The position numbers and the translations under genes were made by a program. The notes under the pieces are model-generated. The model was not told the origin of the DNA and did no database searches. It saw only the letters and a program-made list of their open reading frames with translations. Below, one piece after another: positions 48,131-57,717 of a stretch of DNA of 64,000 bases; positions within the stretch are counted from its first letter, which is position 1; each line of letters opens with the position of its first letter. The DNA is from Streptomyces avicenniae (GTDB taxonomy: Bacteria > Actinomycetota > Actinomycetes > Streptomycetales > Streptomycetaceae): contig NZ_JOEK01000009.1 of the NCBI RefSeq assembly GCF_000719135.1, positions 62,001 to 126,000 on the forward strand, given 5' to 3'.

Positions 48131-48670
48131 TCAGCCGCCGTCGCGCAAGGGCAGCACCATCACGGTGCTCGCGTACGTCTTGCCAGGCCAGCGGATCGTC
48201 TCCCGGCCACGGAAGCCCCAGCGCTCGTACCGCGCGACGAGGTGGCGCGCCGGGGCGGCGGTGTCGAGGCCGACGTGGGTCGCCCCCGCCGTACGGGCCC
48301 ACTCCCGGCCGGTGCGCCACAGCAGGGAGGCGAGGCCCTGGCCGCGCCGGGAGGGATCGACCGCCAGCTGGTTGAGCCACGCGCGGCCAGGCAGCGTCGC
48401 CTCATGGCTGAGCGCGCGCAGGGCGGGGCCGGGCGGCAGCGAGAGCGTCAGCGCGGCGACGACGGCGCCGCCGTCCACGCACACCCAGGACCGCCCGGCG
48501 CCCGCGCGGGCGAGGGTGGTCGCCTCGTCCTGATCGACGGCCGTGAAGTTCAGCCCGGCGCGGCCGAGTTCGGCGTACGCCCGGTGCAGCATCGCCGTGA
48601 GCGGCGCGGCGTCGGACGCGCGGAACTCCCGTGCCACGAGGGGCGCGTCCCCCACGTTCCTCCCGTTCAT
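48131..48670 (-). CDS. GNAT-family N-acetyltransferase
   Basis: 179 residues. Acetyl-CoA loop in L-N-Q-L-A-V-D-P-S-R-R-G-Q-G-L-A-S-L-L, followed by V-A-R-Y-E-R-W-G-F-R-G near the end. The substrate is unknown. Confidence 0.88.
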   Translation of the reverse strand: MNGRNVGDAPLVAREFRASDAAPLTAMLHRAYAELGRAGLNFTAVDQDEATTLARAGAGRSWVCVDGGAVVAALTLSLPPGPALRALSHEATLPGRAWLNQLAVDPSRRGQGLASLLWRTGREWARTAGATHVGLDTAAPARHLVARYERWGFRGRETIRWPGKTYASTVMVLPLRDGG

Positions 48671-48720
48671 GCCCCGAGTCTCCCGCGCCCACGGGCGGAC
48701 CGTGGGCGCGGGGGCCTGTG

Positions 48721-48939
48721 TCAGGGACGGGGGCCGATGACGGTCTCGCGGGCGGTGACGGTGATGGCGGCGGCGGGACAGGAGTCGGCCGCGTCGAGCG
48801 CGCTCTCGTCCGGGTCGATGCTGTCGTTCACCGGCGCGCTGTGGCGGCCGTCGAGCCGGAACAGCGCAGGGGCCGTACCGGCGCAGATGCCGGTGCCCAT
48901 GCAGCGGTCGCGGTCCACGGCGAGGTGCCAGGCGGTCAT
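48721..48939 (-). CDS. [3Fe-4S]-type ferredoxin partnered with the P450
   Basis: 72 residues. Cysteines in C-M-G-T-G-I-C and D-S-C-P-A-A give the three-cysteine pattern of ferredoxins that reduce Streptomyces P450s. It starts four bases after the P450 stop. Confidence 0.9.
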   Translation of the reverse strand: MTAWHLAVDRDRCMGTGICAGTAPALFRLDGRHSAPVNDSIDPDESALDAADSCPAAAITVTARETVIGPRP

Positions 48940-48943
48940 CGCG

Positions 48944-50128
48944 TCACCATCCGATCGGCAGGGAGCGGGGGCCGCGGACGAGCAGTTCGTCCTTCCAGAC
49001 GATCTCGCCCGCGAGCCGCAGCCCGGGGAAGCGGGCGAGCAGCGCGGCCAGGCCCTCCTGGAGCTCCAGGCGGGCCAGGGGCGCGCCGAGGCAGTGGTGC
49101 ACGCCGTGGCCGAAGCCGAGGTGGTGCGTGTCGGCGCGGGCGACGTCCAGCCGGTCGGCGTCCTCGAAGCGCCCCCCGTCGTGGTTGGCCGACCCGATCG
49201 ACACGAGGACCGGCTCCCCGGCCAGGACCAGCGTGCCGCCGACCTCGACGTCCTCCGTGGCGTACCGGGCGGCGCTCGCGCCCGCGCCGAGGGGCACGAA
49301 GCGCATCAGCTCCTCGACGGCGGCGGGCACGGCCTCCGGGTCGCTGCGCAGCCGCGCGAGCTGGTCGGGGTGGCGCAGCAGGGTCAGGACGAAGTTCGGC
49401 AGCTGCGTGGCCGTCGTCTCGTGCCCGGCGACGAGGACGGCGACGCACAGGTCGATCAGCTCCTCCTCGCTCAACCGGTCGTCCTGGTCCCTGGCGTTGA
49501 CCAGGGCCGTCATCAGGTCGTCCTGCGGCGCGCGGCGGTGCTCGGCGACCAGGCCCGCCATGTAGTCACGCAGTTCGCCGCGCACGGCCGTGAACTCACC
49601 TGCGGTCATGGGGCTCGTGGAGAGCAGGCTGTCGCTCCACACGCGGAACTGCGGTCGGTCCGCGGCCGGGACGCCGAGCAGCTGGCAGATCACGAAGACG
49701 GGGATCGGCAGCGCGTAGTCCTCGACCAGGTCGGCGGGCTGGCCCGTCTCCTCCATCGCGTCCAGCAACTCGCCCGCCAGGGCCCGGACCTGGGGGCGCA
49801 GCCGCTCCACCTGCCGGACGGTGAACGCCTTGGCGACCAGGGTCCGCAGCCTGGTGTGCTCCGGCGGGTCCATGGCGAGGATGCCCGCGCTGCGCCTGCC
49901 GTCGGACTGCCGGGGCTCGTCGTGGGTGAGGGCCGCCGCGCGGCTGAACCTGCGGTCGCCGAGGACGAACCTGACGTCCTCGTAGCGGGTGGCGAGCCAG
50001 GCCGCGTCGCCGTGGTTCATGCGGACGCGGGTGAGCCCCGGCGTGCCGCGTGCCTCCCGGTAGGGGCAGGCGAGGTCGAGTCCGTCCGTCCGGTTGAAGG
50101 GGTAGTGCACCGGCGCCGTCCGTTCCAT
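48944..50128 (-). CDS. cytochrome P450
   Basis: 394 residues. I-helix A-G-H-E-T-T-A, K-helix E-E-L-M-R, and the heme loop G-F-G-H-G-V-H-H-C-L-G with the axial Cys. No membrane anchor, as in bacterial soluble P450s. GGGAGG precedes ATG 50128. The ferredoxin gene directly downstream supplies the electron donor. The substrate is not evident; a TetR gene and a perfect palindrome upstream suggest inducible expression. Confidence 0.94.
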   Translation of the reverse strand: MERTAPVHYPFNRTDGLDLACPYREARGTPGLTRVRMNHGDAAWLATRYEDVRFVLGDRRFSRAAALTHDEPRQSDGRRSAGILAMDPPEHTRLRTLVAKAFTVRQVERLRPQVRALAGELLDAMEETGQPADLVEDYALPIPVFVICQLLGVPAADRPQFRVWSDSLLSTSPMTAGEFTAVRGELRDYMAGLVAEHRRAPQDDLMTALVNARDQDDRLSEEELIDLCVAVLVAGHETTATQLPNFVLTLLRHPDQLARLRSDPEAVPAAVEELMRFVPLGAGASAARYATEDVEVGGTLVLAGEPVLVSIGSANHDGGRFEDADRLDVARADTHHLGFGHGVHHCLGAPLARLELQEGLAALLARFPGLRLAGEIVWKDELLVRGPRSLPIGW

Positions 50129-50752
50129 GGGGCCTCCCGGTCCTCTCGGTGGGCGCGCGCCCGCCTCGGGGCGACGCGCGTGAATTCCCTCGCGGGGACC
50201 GCCCGGTGGGCGGTCGCGCGGGTTTTCCGGTGGACACGGTGACGTTAGGAGCGGGCACACCTGGCGGCAAGGGCGCGGGGATTCCTTCGGGCCACATGCC
50301 CCTTCGCGCCGACGTGGCACCCACGCGCCGTGCCCCGGCCGGAACGGGCCGCGCGGGCGGCGCCGGGGGCCGTGCCGGGAGGAAACACGCAGGTCGGCGT
50401 CCGGCGGCCGGGCGCCGACAGGATCAGCCACACACCGTTAAGTCAAGCGACTTAACGCGCGTTCATCCATAAGAGACCCTTTCCCCGGCCGCAGGTAATT
50501 GGCTCCATCCTTTCCCTGACGGCATATTTCCCCGACGCGTTCCGCGACGCACGCGACCGGATTCACGCCATTCCGGCGCGACGGCCCGCCTTTCCCCCAC
50601 CGGGCGCCGCGCGCCACGGCGTCCCGCGCGCGCCGCACGCCCCGCGCCGCGTGGACGCGCCGCCGGGCCGGGCCCGACCGGGCGCGGAACTCGTAAAGTG
50701 TCCGCCTACGGGCCCCGGAAGGCCCGCGACGGCCTACGGGGGACGGGGGACA
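50129..50752. other. 624-base divergent promoter region
   Basis: No supported gene. It separates the P450 and the TetR gene. The centre carries the 22-base palindrome at 50436. The left half is very G+C-rich; the stretch 50430-50530 is less so and is the likely promoter zone. Confidence 0.6.
50436..50457. promoter_or_regulatory. perfect 22-base palindrome, likely TetR operator
   Basis: CGTTAAGTC-AAGC-GACTTAACG, nine-base arms without mismatch. It is A+T-rich against its surroundings. It lies about 300 bases from both the P450 start and the TetR start. Confidence 0.7.
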
Positions 50753-51406
50753 GTGCGCGAGGACGAGAAGCCCGCCGCCCAGGGCCCCGCCACGCGCGAG
50801 CACCTGCTCGCCGTCGCGCTGCGCCTGTTCGCCGAGCACGGCATCGCCCAGGTCTCCAACCGCCGCGTGGCGCTTGAAGCGGGCACCGGCAACAACTACG
50901 CGGTGGGCTACCACTTCGGCAGCAGGCGCGGGCTGATCAAGGAGATCCTCGGGCGCCACCAGGCGGCCGTCGAGCCACTGCGGGCCGCACGCCTCGCGCA
51001 GGCGCGCCGCACAGGCGAGGCGGGCGACTACGTCGGCGGCCTCATCCTGCCGCTGACCGAGCACCTGGCCGCGCTGCCGGTGCCGACCTTCTACGCGCGG
51101 TTCGTCCAGCAGGCCCTGGCCGATCCCGACGCGAGCGCGCTGTGCCACGCGTCGAACAACGCCAGCCCGTCCGTCACCGAGATCCGGGGCTGGCTGCGGG
51201 AGAACACCGAGGACCTGGCGCCCGCCGTGCTGGCGGCGCGCAGCCGCCTCATCACGCTGCTCGCGACGCACACCTGCGCGCAGCACGAGGCGGAGCTGCA
51301 CCACGGCTCACCGCGCGCGTTCGACTCGTGGCAGGAGGTCGGGGCGTTCCTGACCGCGTCGGTCACCGGCCTGCTGGCCCCGCCCCGGCGGGCCGCCTGC
51401 GCCTGA
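50753..51406 (+). CDS. TetR-family regulator divergent from the P450
   Basis: 217 residues. Helix-turn-helix: A-L-R-L-F-A-E-H-G-I-A-Q-V-S-N-R-R-V-A-L-E-A-G and Y-A-V-G-Y-H-F-G-S-R-R-G-L. GTG 50753 is preferred, with GGGGGA upstream; earlier frame is non-coding in character. It probably represses the P450-ferredoxin pair through the palindrome at 50436. Confidence 0.88.
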   Translation: MREDEKPAAQGPATREHLLAVALRLFAEHGIAQVSNRRVALEAGTGNNYAVGYHFGSRRGLIKEILGRHQAAVEPLRAARLAQARRTGEAGDYVGGLILPLTEHLAALPVPTFYARFVQQALADPDASALCHASNNASPSVTEIRGWLRENTEDLAPAVLAARSRLITLLATHTCAQHEAELHHGSPRAFDSWQEVGAFLTASVTGLLAPPRRAACA

Positions 51407-51687
51407 CCGTGCGAAACGGCGTGGATGCGTACGGTGCCGACGCGCGCCCCCGCGCCCCCGGCGGCCCGGCGCCCGGCGCGCTCTCCCCGCTCTCCCCACG
51501 GCCCCCAGACGGCGCCACGCGGCGGGGCGGGGCGCGGCGGACGGGCGAGCGTTTCGCGTCAACTCTTCGGCCGGAAAGGCGAGTTGACGGCCGGGACCGG
51601 CCGGGGCACCGTTGCTCCGCTTGTCATGAATGCATCACACTGGACGGGCTCCGATCTACTCGCATAGAACACCTCCCGGAGGTTCTC

Positions 51688-52797
51688 TTGAGAATCGGTT
51701 CCACCGCACGGCGTGACGCCCTCGCCCTCGTCACCGCCCTGCTGGTCCTGCTGCTCACCGCAGGCGGCGCCGTAGCGCAGCCGCGCGGCGAGCGGGCGGC
51801 ACAGCCCGCCGACATCCTGGACACCGTCGCACGCGACCTCGCCCGTTCCCTCACCGACTCCGCCTGGAGCGCGGACGTCCGCCGGGCGGTGCTGTCCGCC
51901 GACGAGGTGGACCTCGCCGACCTGGCGGCGCGCCCCGGCGCGGCCCCCCGCCTCACCGACCGTCTCGACGGCGCCAACGCCGGACTCGCCCGCGTCAAGG
52001 GGCTGACCGGCCATGCCGACTCCCTCCTCTCCCTGCGGCTCGGCGACAGCCGGATGCGCGCGGCGCTCACCCGGGCGGGCGGCTCCCCCCTGGTCGCCGC
52101 CGCGACCCTGGACGACGACCGCGCCGGTACCGTCACGGCCTACGACAGCGCGGGCCGTGCGCACACCCTCGACGCCGACACCGTGCCCGCGCGCCCGGTG
52201 TACGTCGTGGACATCGACGGCGAGGAGGCCCTGGCGGCCGGACTCGGCGTCCTGCGGGACGAACTGACGGCCGCGGGTCTCGACGCCGCGGACGTCACCG
52301 CCCAGGCGGGCTTCTGGAGCTCCCGGATCACCTCGATCCGCCTGGAGGACGACAAGGAGCCCTGGCCCAAGGGCGACGCGGAGATCTACGCGCTGGTCAC
52401 CGGCTTCGGCCACGACGGCAAGGTCCGCGTCGATCCGGTCGAGCTGCCGTACCTCGACGAGGACGGGGAGACCTACTCGCCCGGCCAGATCCTCGTCAAC
52501 TGGTCGTACTACAAGTACAGCCTGGCCGACGTCGTCCTGATGGAGGAGGACGGCAGCACCAACTACCTCGAACTGGCGCGCGCGGTCGCGAGCGCGCTGC
52601 TGACCATCATCGACGGGGGCGCGTACATCCCCCTGGTGGACGCGCTGCTCAACGCGCTGCCCGACGACTGGTGGACGGACGACCCCGACTACGTGGACTC
52701 CTGGTACACCCTGGCCGTGGACACGGTCGGTACCCGGGTCGGCGCGGCGAACAACGCGACCGTGACGCTGGACCGTTACTGGGTCCCCGAGCTGTGA
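51688..52797 (+). CDS. secreted protein, possibly DUF3103-like
   Basis: 369 residues. The likely start is TTG 51688, five bases after GGAGG; no ATG or GTG fits. It has a Sec signal (A-R-R-D-A-L, hydrophobic stretch, A-V-A cleavage near 31). The mature part contains V-Y-V-V-D-I-D-G-E, K-E-P-W-P-K-G-D-A-E-I-Y and D-W-W-T-D-D-P-D-Y, which resemble the DUF3103 family by memory only. Very acidic, so a metal or calcium role is possible. Confidence 0.65.
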   Translation: MRIGSTARRDALALVTALLVLLLTAGGAVAQPRGERAAQPADILDTVARDLARSLTDSAWSADVRRAVLSADEVDLADLAARPGAAPRLTDRLDGANAGLARVKGLTGHADSLLSLRLGDSRMRAALTRAGGSPLVAAATLDDDRAGTVTAYDSAGRAHTLDADTVPARPVYVVDIDGEEALAAGLGVLRDELTAAGLDAADVTAQAGFWSSRITSIRLEDDKEPWPKGDAEIYALVTGFGHDGKVRVDPVELPYLDEDGETYSPGQILVNWSYYKYSLADVVLMEEDGSTNYLELARAVASALLTIIDGGAYIPLVDALLNALPDDWWTDDPDYVDSWYTLAVDTVGTRVGAANNATVTLDRYWVPEL

Positions 52798-52801
52798 CCC
52801 C

Positions 52802-52835
52802 GTGCGGGGCGGGCCCGGCGCGGCCCGCCCCGCAC
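52802..52835 (+). terminator. hairpin after the secreted-protein gene
   Basis: GTGCGGGGCGGGC-N8-GCCCGCCCCGCAC, 13-base perfect stem five bases after the stop. Confidence 0.75.
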
Positions 52836-52904
52836 ACCCGGGAGTAGGCTCCGCGCCGGGAAGGGCCGGAGCGTCCTGCCCTCCCGCCTGTGTGGAGGTG
52901 CACG

Positions 52905-54239
52905 ATGCCGACGACGTCCCGGCAGGACCCCTCGGACGAGGAGCGCGGCGCGGAGATACTCGCCGTGCTCGACACGGCGTTCCACCAGCTGCTGGCGGCC
53001 GACCCGGCGGCGTTCCGCGTCAAGTTCCGGAAGATGGCGGCGTCGGCTTTCGCCTTCTACCGGGGCACGGCCTGCCTGTTCTACAAGGACGTCGAGGCCG
53101 ACCGGGACGGCGGCCCGTTCCTCGACGCGCGCACCGGCCGCGTCTGGATACACGGCGACCTGCACGCCGAGAACTTCGGCACGTACATGGACGCGGGCGG
53201 GCGGCTCGTCTTCAACGTCAACGACTTCGACGAGGCGTACGTCGGGCCGTTCCTGTGGGACCTGAAGCGGTTCGCCGCGTCGGTGGCGCTGCTCGGCTAC
53301 ACCAAGGCGCTCAGCGACGGCATGATCGGCGACCTCGTGCGCGCCTACGCCCGCGCGTACCGCGAGCGCATCGGCGTGCTGGCGCGCGGGGGTGAGGAGG
53401 GCGCGGTGGCGCCGTTCACGCTGGAGACGGCGACCGGGCCGATGCTCGGGGCGCTGCGGGACGCGCGGGCCAGGACGCGGTTCGGGCTGCTCGACTCGAT
53501 GACGGAGGTCCGCGACCACGAGCGGCGGTTCGCGCCCGGCGGCGGCTCGGTGGCGCTGGACGAGGAGACGCGCGGCAAGGTGCTCGCGGCGTTCGAGGCG
53601 TACCTGGCGACGCTGCCGGAGTCACGGCGCTCGCGGCCCGACTCCTTCCGCGTCAAGGACGTGGTGGGGCGCCGGGGCATCGGGATAGGCAGCGCGGGCC
53701 TGCCGTCGTACAACGTGCTGCTCGAAGGGAACAGCGACGCGCTGGAGAACGACGTCGTGATCTACCTCAAGCAGGCCCAGGTACCCGCCGTCTCGCGGCA
53801 CATCACCGAGGAGCGCATCCGCTCCTACTTCCGGCACGAGGGGCACCGTACGGTCATCTCGCAGCGGGCGCTCCAGGCGCACGCGGACCGGTGGCTCGGC
53901 TGGACCGAGCTGGACGGGGCGGGGCAGCTCGTCGCCGAGGTGTCGCCGTACGCCGTGGACCTCGACTGGTCGGAGCTGGACGAACCGGCCGCGATCACCG
54001 AGCTGGTCGCGGACCTGGGGCGGGCGACGGCGACGATGCACGCGGCGGCGGACGACTCCAGCGGGCAGTCGCTGGTGCCGTTCTCGACCGAGCACGCGAT
54101 CGACGAGGCGATCGGAGACGACGGGGAGGGCTTCGCGGAGCTGCTGGTGGACTTCGCCCACGCCTACGGGGCACGCGCGCGGGCCGATCATCAGATCTTC
54201 CTCGACCTGTTCAGGAACGGGCGCATCCCCGGGCTGTGA
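52905..54239 (+). CDS. DUF2252 family protein
   Basis: 444 residues. The kinase-like motif is visible: I-H-G-D-L-H-A-E-N-F-G (catalytic-loop-like) and N-V-N-D-F-D-E-A (metal-loop-like), as in the aminoglycoside-phosphotransferase-like DUF2252 family. F-R-V-K-D-V-V-G-R-R-G-I-G-I-G-S matches the family's central signature. The function is unknown. GGAGGTG precedes ATG 52905. Confidence 0.93.
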   Translation: MPTTSRQDPSDEERGAEILAVLDTAFHQLLAADPAAFRVKFRKMAASAFAFYRGTACLFYKDVEADRDGGPFLDARTGRVWIHGDLHAENFGTYMDAGGRLVFNVNDFDEAYVGPFLWDLKRFAASVALLGYTKALSDGMIGDLVRAYARAYRERIGVLARGGEEGAVAPFTLETATGPMLGALRDARARTRFGLLDSMTEVRDHERRFAPGGGSVALDEETRGKVLAAFEAYLATLPESRRSRPDSFRVKDVVGRRGIGIGSAGLPSYNVLLEGNSDALENDVVIYLKQAQVPAVSRHITEERIRSYFRHEGHRTVISQRALQAHADRWLGWTELDGAGQLVAEVSPYAVDLDWSELDEPAAITELVADLGRATATMHAAADDSSGQSLVPFSTEHAIDEAIGDDGEGFAELLVDFAHAYGARARADHQIFLDLFRNGRIPGL

Positions 54240-54251
54240 CGCGGCGGCCGG

Positions 54252-55274
54252 TCACGGCGGCGGGGGCACGTCGGCGGCGAGTGCCGCGCGGCCCGCGGCG
54301 AGCACGCGGCGCGCGCGGGGCAGGTCGCGCAGCTCGGCGGCGAGGGCGTCGAGCGCGGCGGGCAGCCCGGTCGCTGGCTCGCCGTGCGTGGCGAGGATGT
54401 GCGCCGACCAGGCGAGGTGGCCGGAGAACAGCGCGTCGTCGTCGGTGTAGAGCGCGGTGGCGAGGAAGTCCACGAGGGTGGCCGTCCGCTGGGCCGACGG
54501 GACGCCGTCCCCGGGGGCGGTGGCCGCCCTGACCAGCCGCGCGGCGCGGAGGGTCACGTGCGCGTACTCCTCGTCGGCGAGGTGCGGCAGGTCGTCCACG
54601 GCCTGGCGGCCGGGCGCGGGCCTTGGCAGGTGGCCGCGGCAGAGCCGTTCGGCCGCCGCGCGGGCGTCGGGGCACCACAGGTCGGCGCCGAACAGCCGCG
54701 CGTACCCGCCGCCGGGCCCGAACGCGGGCCCGCCGACGAGGACGGGCGTCCCCGCGTCCTGGCAGGCGAGGATCGCCTCGTGCGCGGCGGGCAGCCGGGT
54801 CGAGAACGAGGCGGACAGCGCGACGAGCGCGGGCCCCGTGCGGTGCAGGTGCTCCAGGAGCCGCGCCACGGGGACCTGCGGGCCCAGGTCGTCCACCTGC
54901 CAGCCGCGCAGCCGCAGCACCTCGACCAGGAGCCGGGCGGGGAGCGCGTGCCATTCGCCGTCCACGCAGGCGACGGTGACCCTGCCGTGCGTGGGCTCCG
55001 GCAGGGTGACGGCGGGGTGGGCGAGCAGCGCGTCGATCACGCGGCTGTCGATGGCGGTGGCGGCGTGCTCGTCGGTGATGCCGACACGGTTGTCCACCCA
55101 CGCCTGACCGACCCTGCGCTGGACCTCGCCGACGACGTCGAGCAGCACGTCCTCGGGGCCGAGCCCCGACTCCAGGGCGGCGAGGGCGACCCCGGTGGCG
55201 GCGCTCCCGTCACCGGCGCGGACGGCGTCCCACAGCGCGTCGGCCCAGTCGCCCGGCTGCCGTGCGGGGGTCAT
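54252..55274 (-). CDS. cobalamin B12-binding domain protein
   Basis: 340 residues. A helical B12-cap domain (about 15-90; A-A-T-A-I-D-S-R-V-I) is followed by a Rossmann-like B12 domain (V-D-D-L-G-P-Q-V-P-V-A; A-L-S-A-S-F; V-G-G-P-A-F). The base-off motif D-x-H-x-x-G is replaced by C-V-D-G-E-W-H, so cobalamin may bind differently. The C-terminal third is helical. The start overlaps the phosphatase stop as ATGA. The pair may form a light- or cofactor-responsive signalling module. Confidence 0.75.
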   Translation of the reverse strand: MTPARQPGDWADALWDAVRAGDGSAATGVALAALESGLGPEDVLLDVVGEVQRRVGQAWVDNRVGITDEHAATAIDSRVIDALLAHPAVTLPEPTHGRVTVACVDGEWHALPARLLVEVLRLRGWQVDDLGPQVPVARLLEHLHRTGPALVALSASFSTRLPAAHEAILACQDAGTPVLVGGPAFGPGGGYARLFGADLWCPDARAAAERLCRGHLPRPAPGRQAVDDLPHLADEEYAHVTLRAARLVRAATAPGDGVPSAQRTATLVDFLATALYTDDDALFSGHLAWSAHILATHGEPATGLPAALDALAAELRDLPRARRVLAAGRAALAADVPPPP

Positions 55275-56920
55275 GGGGGCGCCGCCCGCCCGGGGCGGGG
55301 GGCGGCGGGCGCGCGCAGGACGGCGAGGGCGATGTCGTCGTGCCGCCCGGAGCCGAGCCATTGGGCGACGACCATCTGCACGCGTTCCGCCACGGCCTCG
55401 GCGGGCAGGCCCGCGCACTCGGCGAGGACGGCGCGCAGCCGTTCCTCGCCGAAGAACTCGTCGGCCGTCGGGCCGCCCCTGGCCTCGGTGATGCCGTCGG
55501 TGTGGAGGAGGCAGGCGTCGCCTGGGGCGAGGCGGACGGCGGCGGTGCGTGCCTCGGCGTGGGGCAGGACGCCGAGGAGGGTGCCGCTGGTGGCGACGGT
55601 CTCGACCGTGCCGTCCGTGCGCAGGACGAGGGGCGGGGGGTGGCCCGCGCTGGTGAGCCGCAGCCGCAGGGCGGGCCCGTCGTGGCCGACGGAGGCGAGG
55701 ACGAGCGTGGCGAACCGGTCGCCCGTGGTGTCGAGGAGCGCCCCGTTCAGGAGGTCGAGGAGGCGGCGGTGGTCGGGGGCGACGGGGATGAGGGCGTGCA
55801 GGGTGGTGCGGATCTTGCCGGTGAGGACGGCGGCGTCCAGACCCTTGCCGCTGACGTCCCCGAGGACGACCAGGGGCTCGGGGACGTCGGCCGAGCCGGG
55901 GTGGACGTCGTAGAAGTCGCCGCCGATGCGTTCCGTGTCGCCCGAGGGGCGGTAGCCGGTGGCCAGCTCGACGCCTTCGAGCCGGGGCGCGTGGGGTGGC
56001 AGGAGGTCGCGTGTGAGGGTCGCGGTGATCGCGGCCTGCTCGGCGTACAGCCGGGCGGCGGACATCGCCGCGCCCGCGCGGGCGGCGAACAGCCGCAGGG
56101 TCACGTCGTCGCGTTCCCGCTCCTGCTCGCCGTGCACGTCCCGGTCGGGGCCGCCGAGCAGCAGCATCACGCCCGCCGACCTGCCGTGGCCGGGCAGCGG
56201 GGTGAGCCGGACGGAGCCGACGGGGCCCATGCCGGGGGGCAGCAGGCGTGCGGGGAGCGCGGCGGGGTCGATGCCGCGGGCGGAGGGCGGGTGGCCGCTC
56301 AGTGCCAGGCCCAGTTCTGGCAGGGCGTCGAGGTCCAGGGACAGGGCGCGGCGCTCGGGCTCGCCGCCCCGGACGCAGTGCGTGACGTGGTGGGTCCTGT
56401 CCGTGGTGGAGGCGATGACGGTCACGCCGTCCGCCATGTGGGTGGCGGCGAGCCAGGCCGTGGCCTCCATGCACCGGTCGAGGTTGAGGGAGGCGAGGAG
56501 GCGGTTCGACAGCTCGGTGAGGAAGGCGGTGCGGTCGCGTTCGTGGCGGAGCGCGTCGGCGAGGTGCCGGTCGTCGCTGTCGTCGGCGAGCCACCAGGTG
56601 ACGCCGCCGTCCGGGCCCGGCGTGGGGGTGGCGCGTACGGTCCTGCCGCCCACGGGGCCGCACACGATGTCGCCGTCACCCGGGGTGACGCCGCGCGGCC
56701 TCCCGGTGAGGTGTCGGTGGGCCGAGATGAGCCAGTCGGGTGCCGTCGCCCGCAGCGGGCGGCCCGGGACGACGGCGGGCAGCAGCGCGAGGGCGCCCCC
56801 GTTCGCCCTGAGCACGGTCCCCTCGGCCCCCACGAGCAGCAGGGGGCACGGGACCGCGTCCCAGGGAGGGCCGTCCCCCGTGCCGTGGGCGGGGTCTGCG
56901 GGGGCTGCGGGGCTCGTCAC
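55271..56920 (-). CDS. PP2C/SpoIIE-type phosphatase with PAS and GAF domains
   Basis: 549 residues. PAS-like region about 20-110, GAF about 125-290, then the PP2C domain with G-G-D-F-Y-D-V, V-L-G-D-V-S-G-K-G and H-T-D-G-I-T-E-A for metal binding. It would dephosphorylate an anti-anti-sigma factor. GTG 56920 has GAGG nine bases upstream; a GTG at 56935 is also possible. Confidence 0.9.
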   Translation of the reverse strand: MTSPAAPADPAHGTGDGPPWDAVPCPLLLVGAEGTVLRANGGALALLPAVVPGRPLRATAPDWLISAHRHLTGRPRGVTPGDGDIVCGPVGGRTVRATPTPGPDGGVTWWLADDSDDRHLADALRHERDRTAFLTELSNRLLASLNLDRCMEATAWLAATHMADGVTVIASTTDRTHHVTHCVRGGEPERRALSLDLDALPELGLALSGHPPSARGIDPAALPARLLPPGMGPVGSVRLTPLPGHGRSAGVMLLLGGPDRDVHGEQERERDDVTLRLFAARAGAAMSAARLYAEQAAITATLTRDLLPPHAPRLEGVELATGYRPSGDTERIGGDFYDVHPGSADVPEPLVVLGDVSGKGLDAAVLTGKIRTTLHALIPVAPDHRRLLDLLNGALLDTTGDRFATLVLASVGHDGPALRLRLTSAGHPPPLVLRTDGTVETVATSGTLLGVLPHAEARTAAVRLAPGDACLLHTDGITEARGGPTADEFFGEERLRAVLAECAGLPAEAVAERVQMVVAQWLGSGRHDDIALAVLRAPAAPRPGRAAPP

Positions 56921-57011
56921 TCGGGGGGACCTCACAGTGCGCGGCGGGGATGTCAGGGGCGCGGCGCGGCCCGGACGCCCCGCGCACCTTCGTGGTCTCC
57001 ACCATCGCCCA

Positions 57012-57054
57012 CGGGCCCCGGGTCGGCACGTCGGAGGTGCCGACCCGGGGCCCG
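57012..57054 (-). terminator. strong hairpin after the M23 gene
   Basis: CGGGCCCCGGGTCGGCAC-N7-GTGCCGACCCGGGGCCCG, an 18-base perfect stem 19 bases after the M23 stop. Confidence 0.8.
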
Positions 57055-57072
57055 GGGTCGTGGGGGTGCGTG

Positions 57073-57717
57073 TCAGGCGTTCACGTCGTGCTCGTGGAGG
57101 AAGGGCATGGGGTCCACGGCGGAGCCGTAGTCGGGCGTGCTGCGGACCTCGAAGTGCAGGTGGGGGCCGCTGCTGTTGCCGGTGTTGCCTGAGGCGGCGA
57201 TCTCCTGGCCGGTGGTGACCTTGTCGCCGGGCTTCACGTGGATCGCGTCGAGGTGGGCGTACTGGGTGTACGTGTCGTCGTCGTGCTGGACGACGACGGC
57301 GTTGCCGTACGCGGGGCCGTCGCCCGCGCCGTTGCCGCCCGCCTTCACGACGGTGCCGCCGTGCACGGCCTGGACCTCGGTGCCGACGTCCACGGCGAAG
57401 TCCTGGCCGCTGTGCTTGTGGGCCCAGCGGTCGCCGCTGTTGCCGTAGGTGGCGGTGAGGTCGTAGTCGCCGCCGATGGGGTCGGTCCAGGTGGTGGCGG
57501 CCTTGTGCTGGGCGTCGGCCTGGGCGCCGGTGCTGTCGGCCAGGCCGCTCGCGGTGGCGGCGGTGTCGATATGGGGCGCGGCCTCTGCGGTGCCGCCGTC
57601 GGCGGCGAGAGCGCCGGTGACGCCCGCGGAGGCGACCAGACCGGTGGCCAGGGCGACACCCGCACGGGAGCGCAGTCGCATGTGCGTCAGGCTGCGGATC
57701 GTGGTGCTGTTCGGCAT
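57073..57717 (-). CDS. secreted M23-family (LytM) peptidase
   Basis: 214 residues. Signal-like N-terminus ending around A-A-D. The Zn site: H-S-G-Q-D-F-A-V-D and H-L-H-F-E. It cleaves peptidoglycan peptides. GAGG precedes ATG 57717, favoured over an in-frame ATG at 57774. A structured 443-base leader lies upstream. Confidence 0.92.
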   Translation of the reverse strand: MPNSTTIRSLTHMRLRSRAGVALATGLVASAGVTGALAADGGTAEAAPHIDTAATASGLADSTGAQADAQHKAATTWTDPIGGDYDLTATYGNSGDRWAHKHSGQDFAVDVGTEVQAVHGGTVVKAGGNGAGDGPAYGNAVVVQHDDDTYTQYAHLDAIHVKPGDKVTTGQEIAASGNTGNSSGPHLHFEVRSTPDYGSAVDPMPFLHEHDVNA

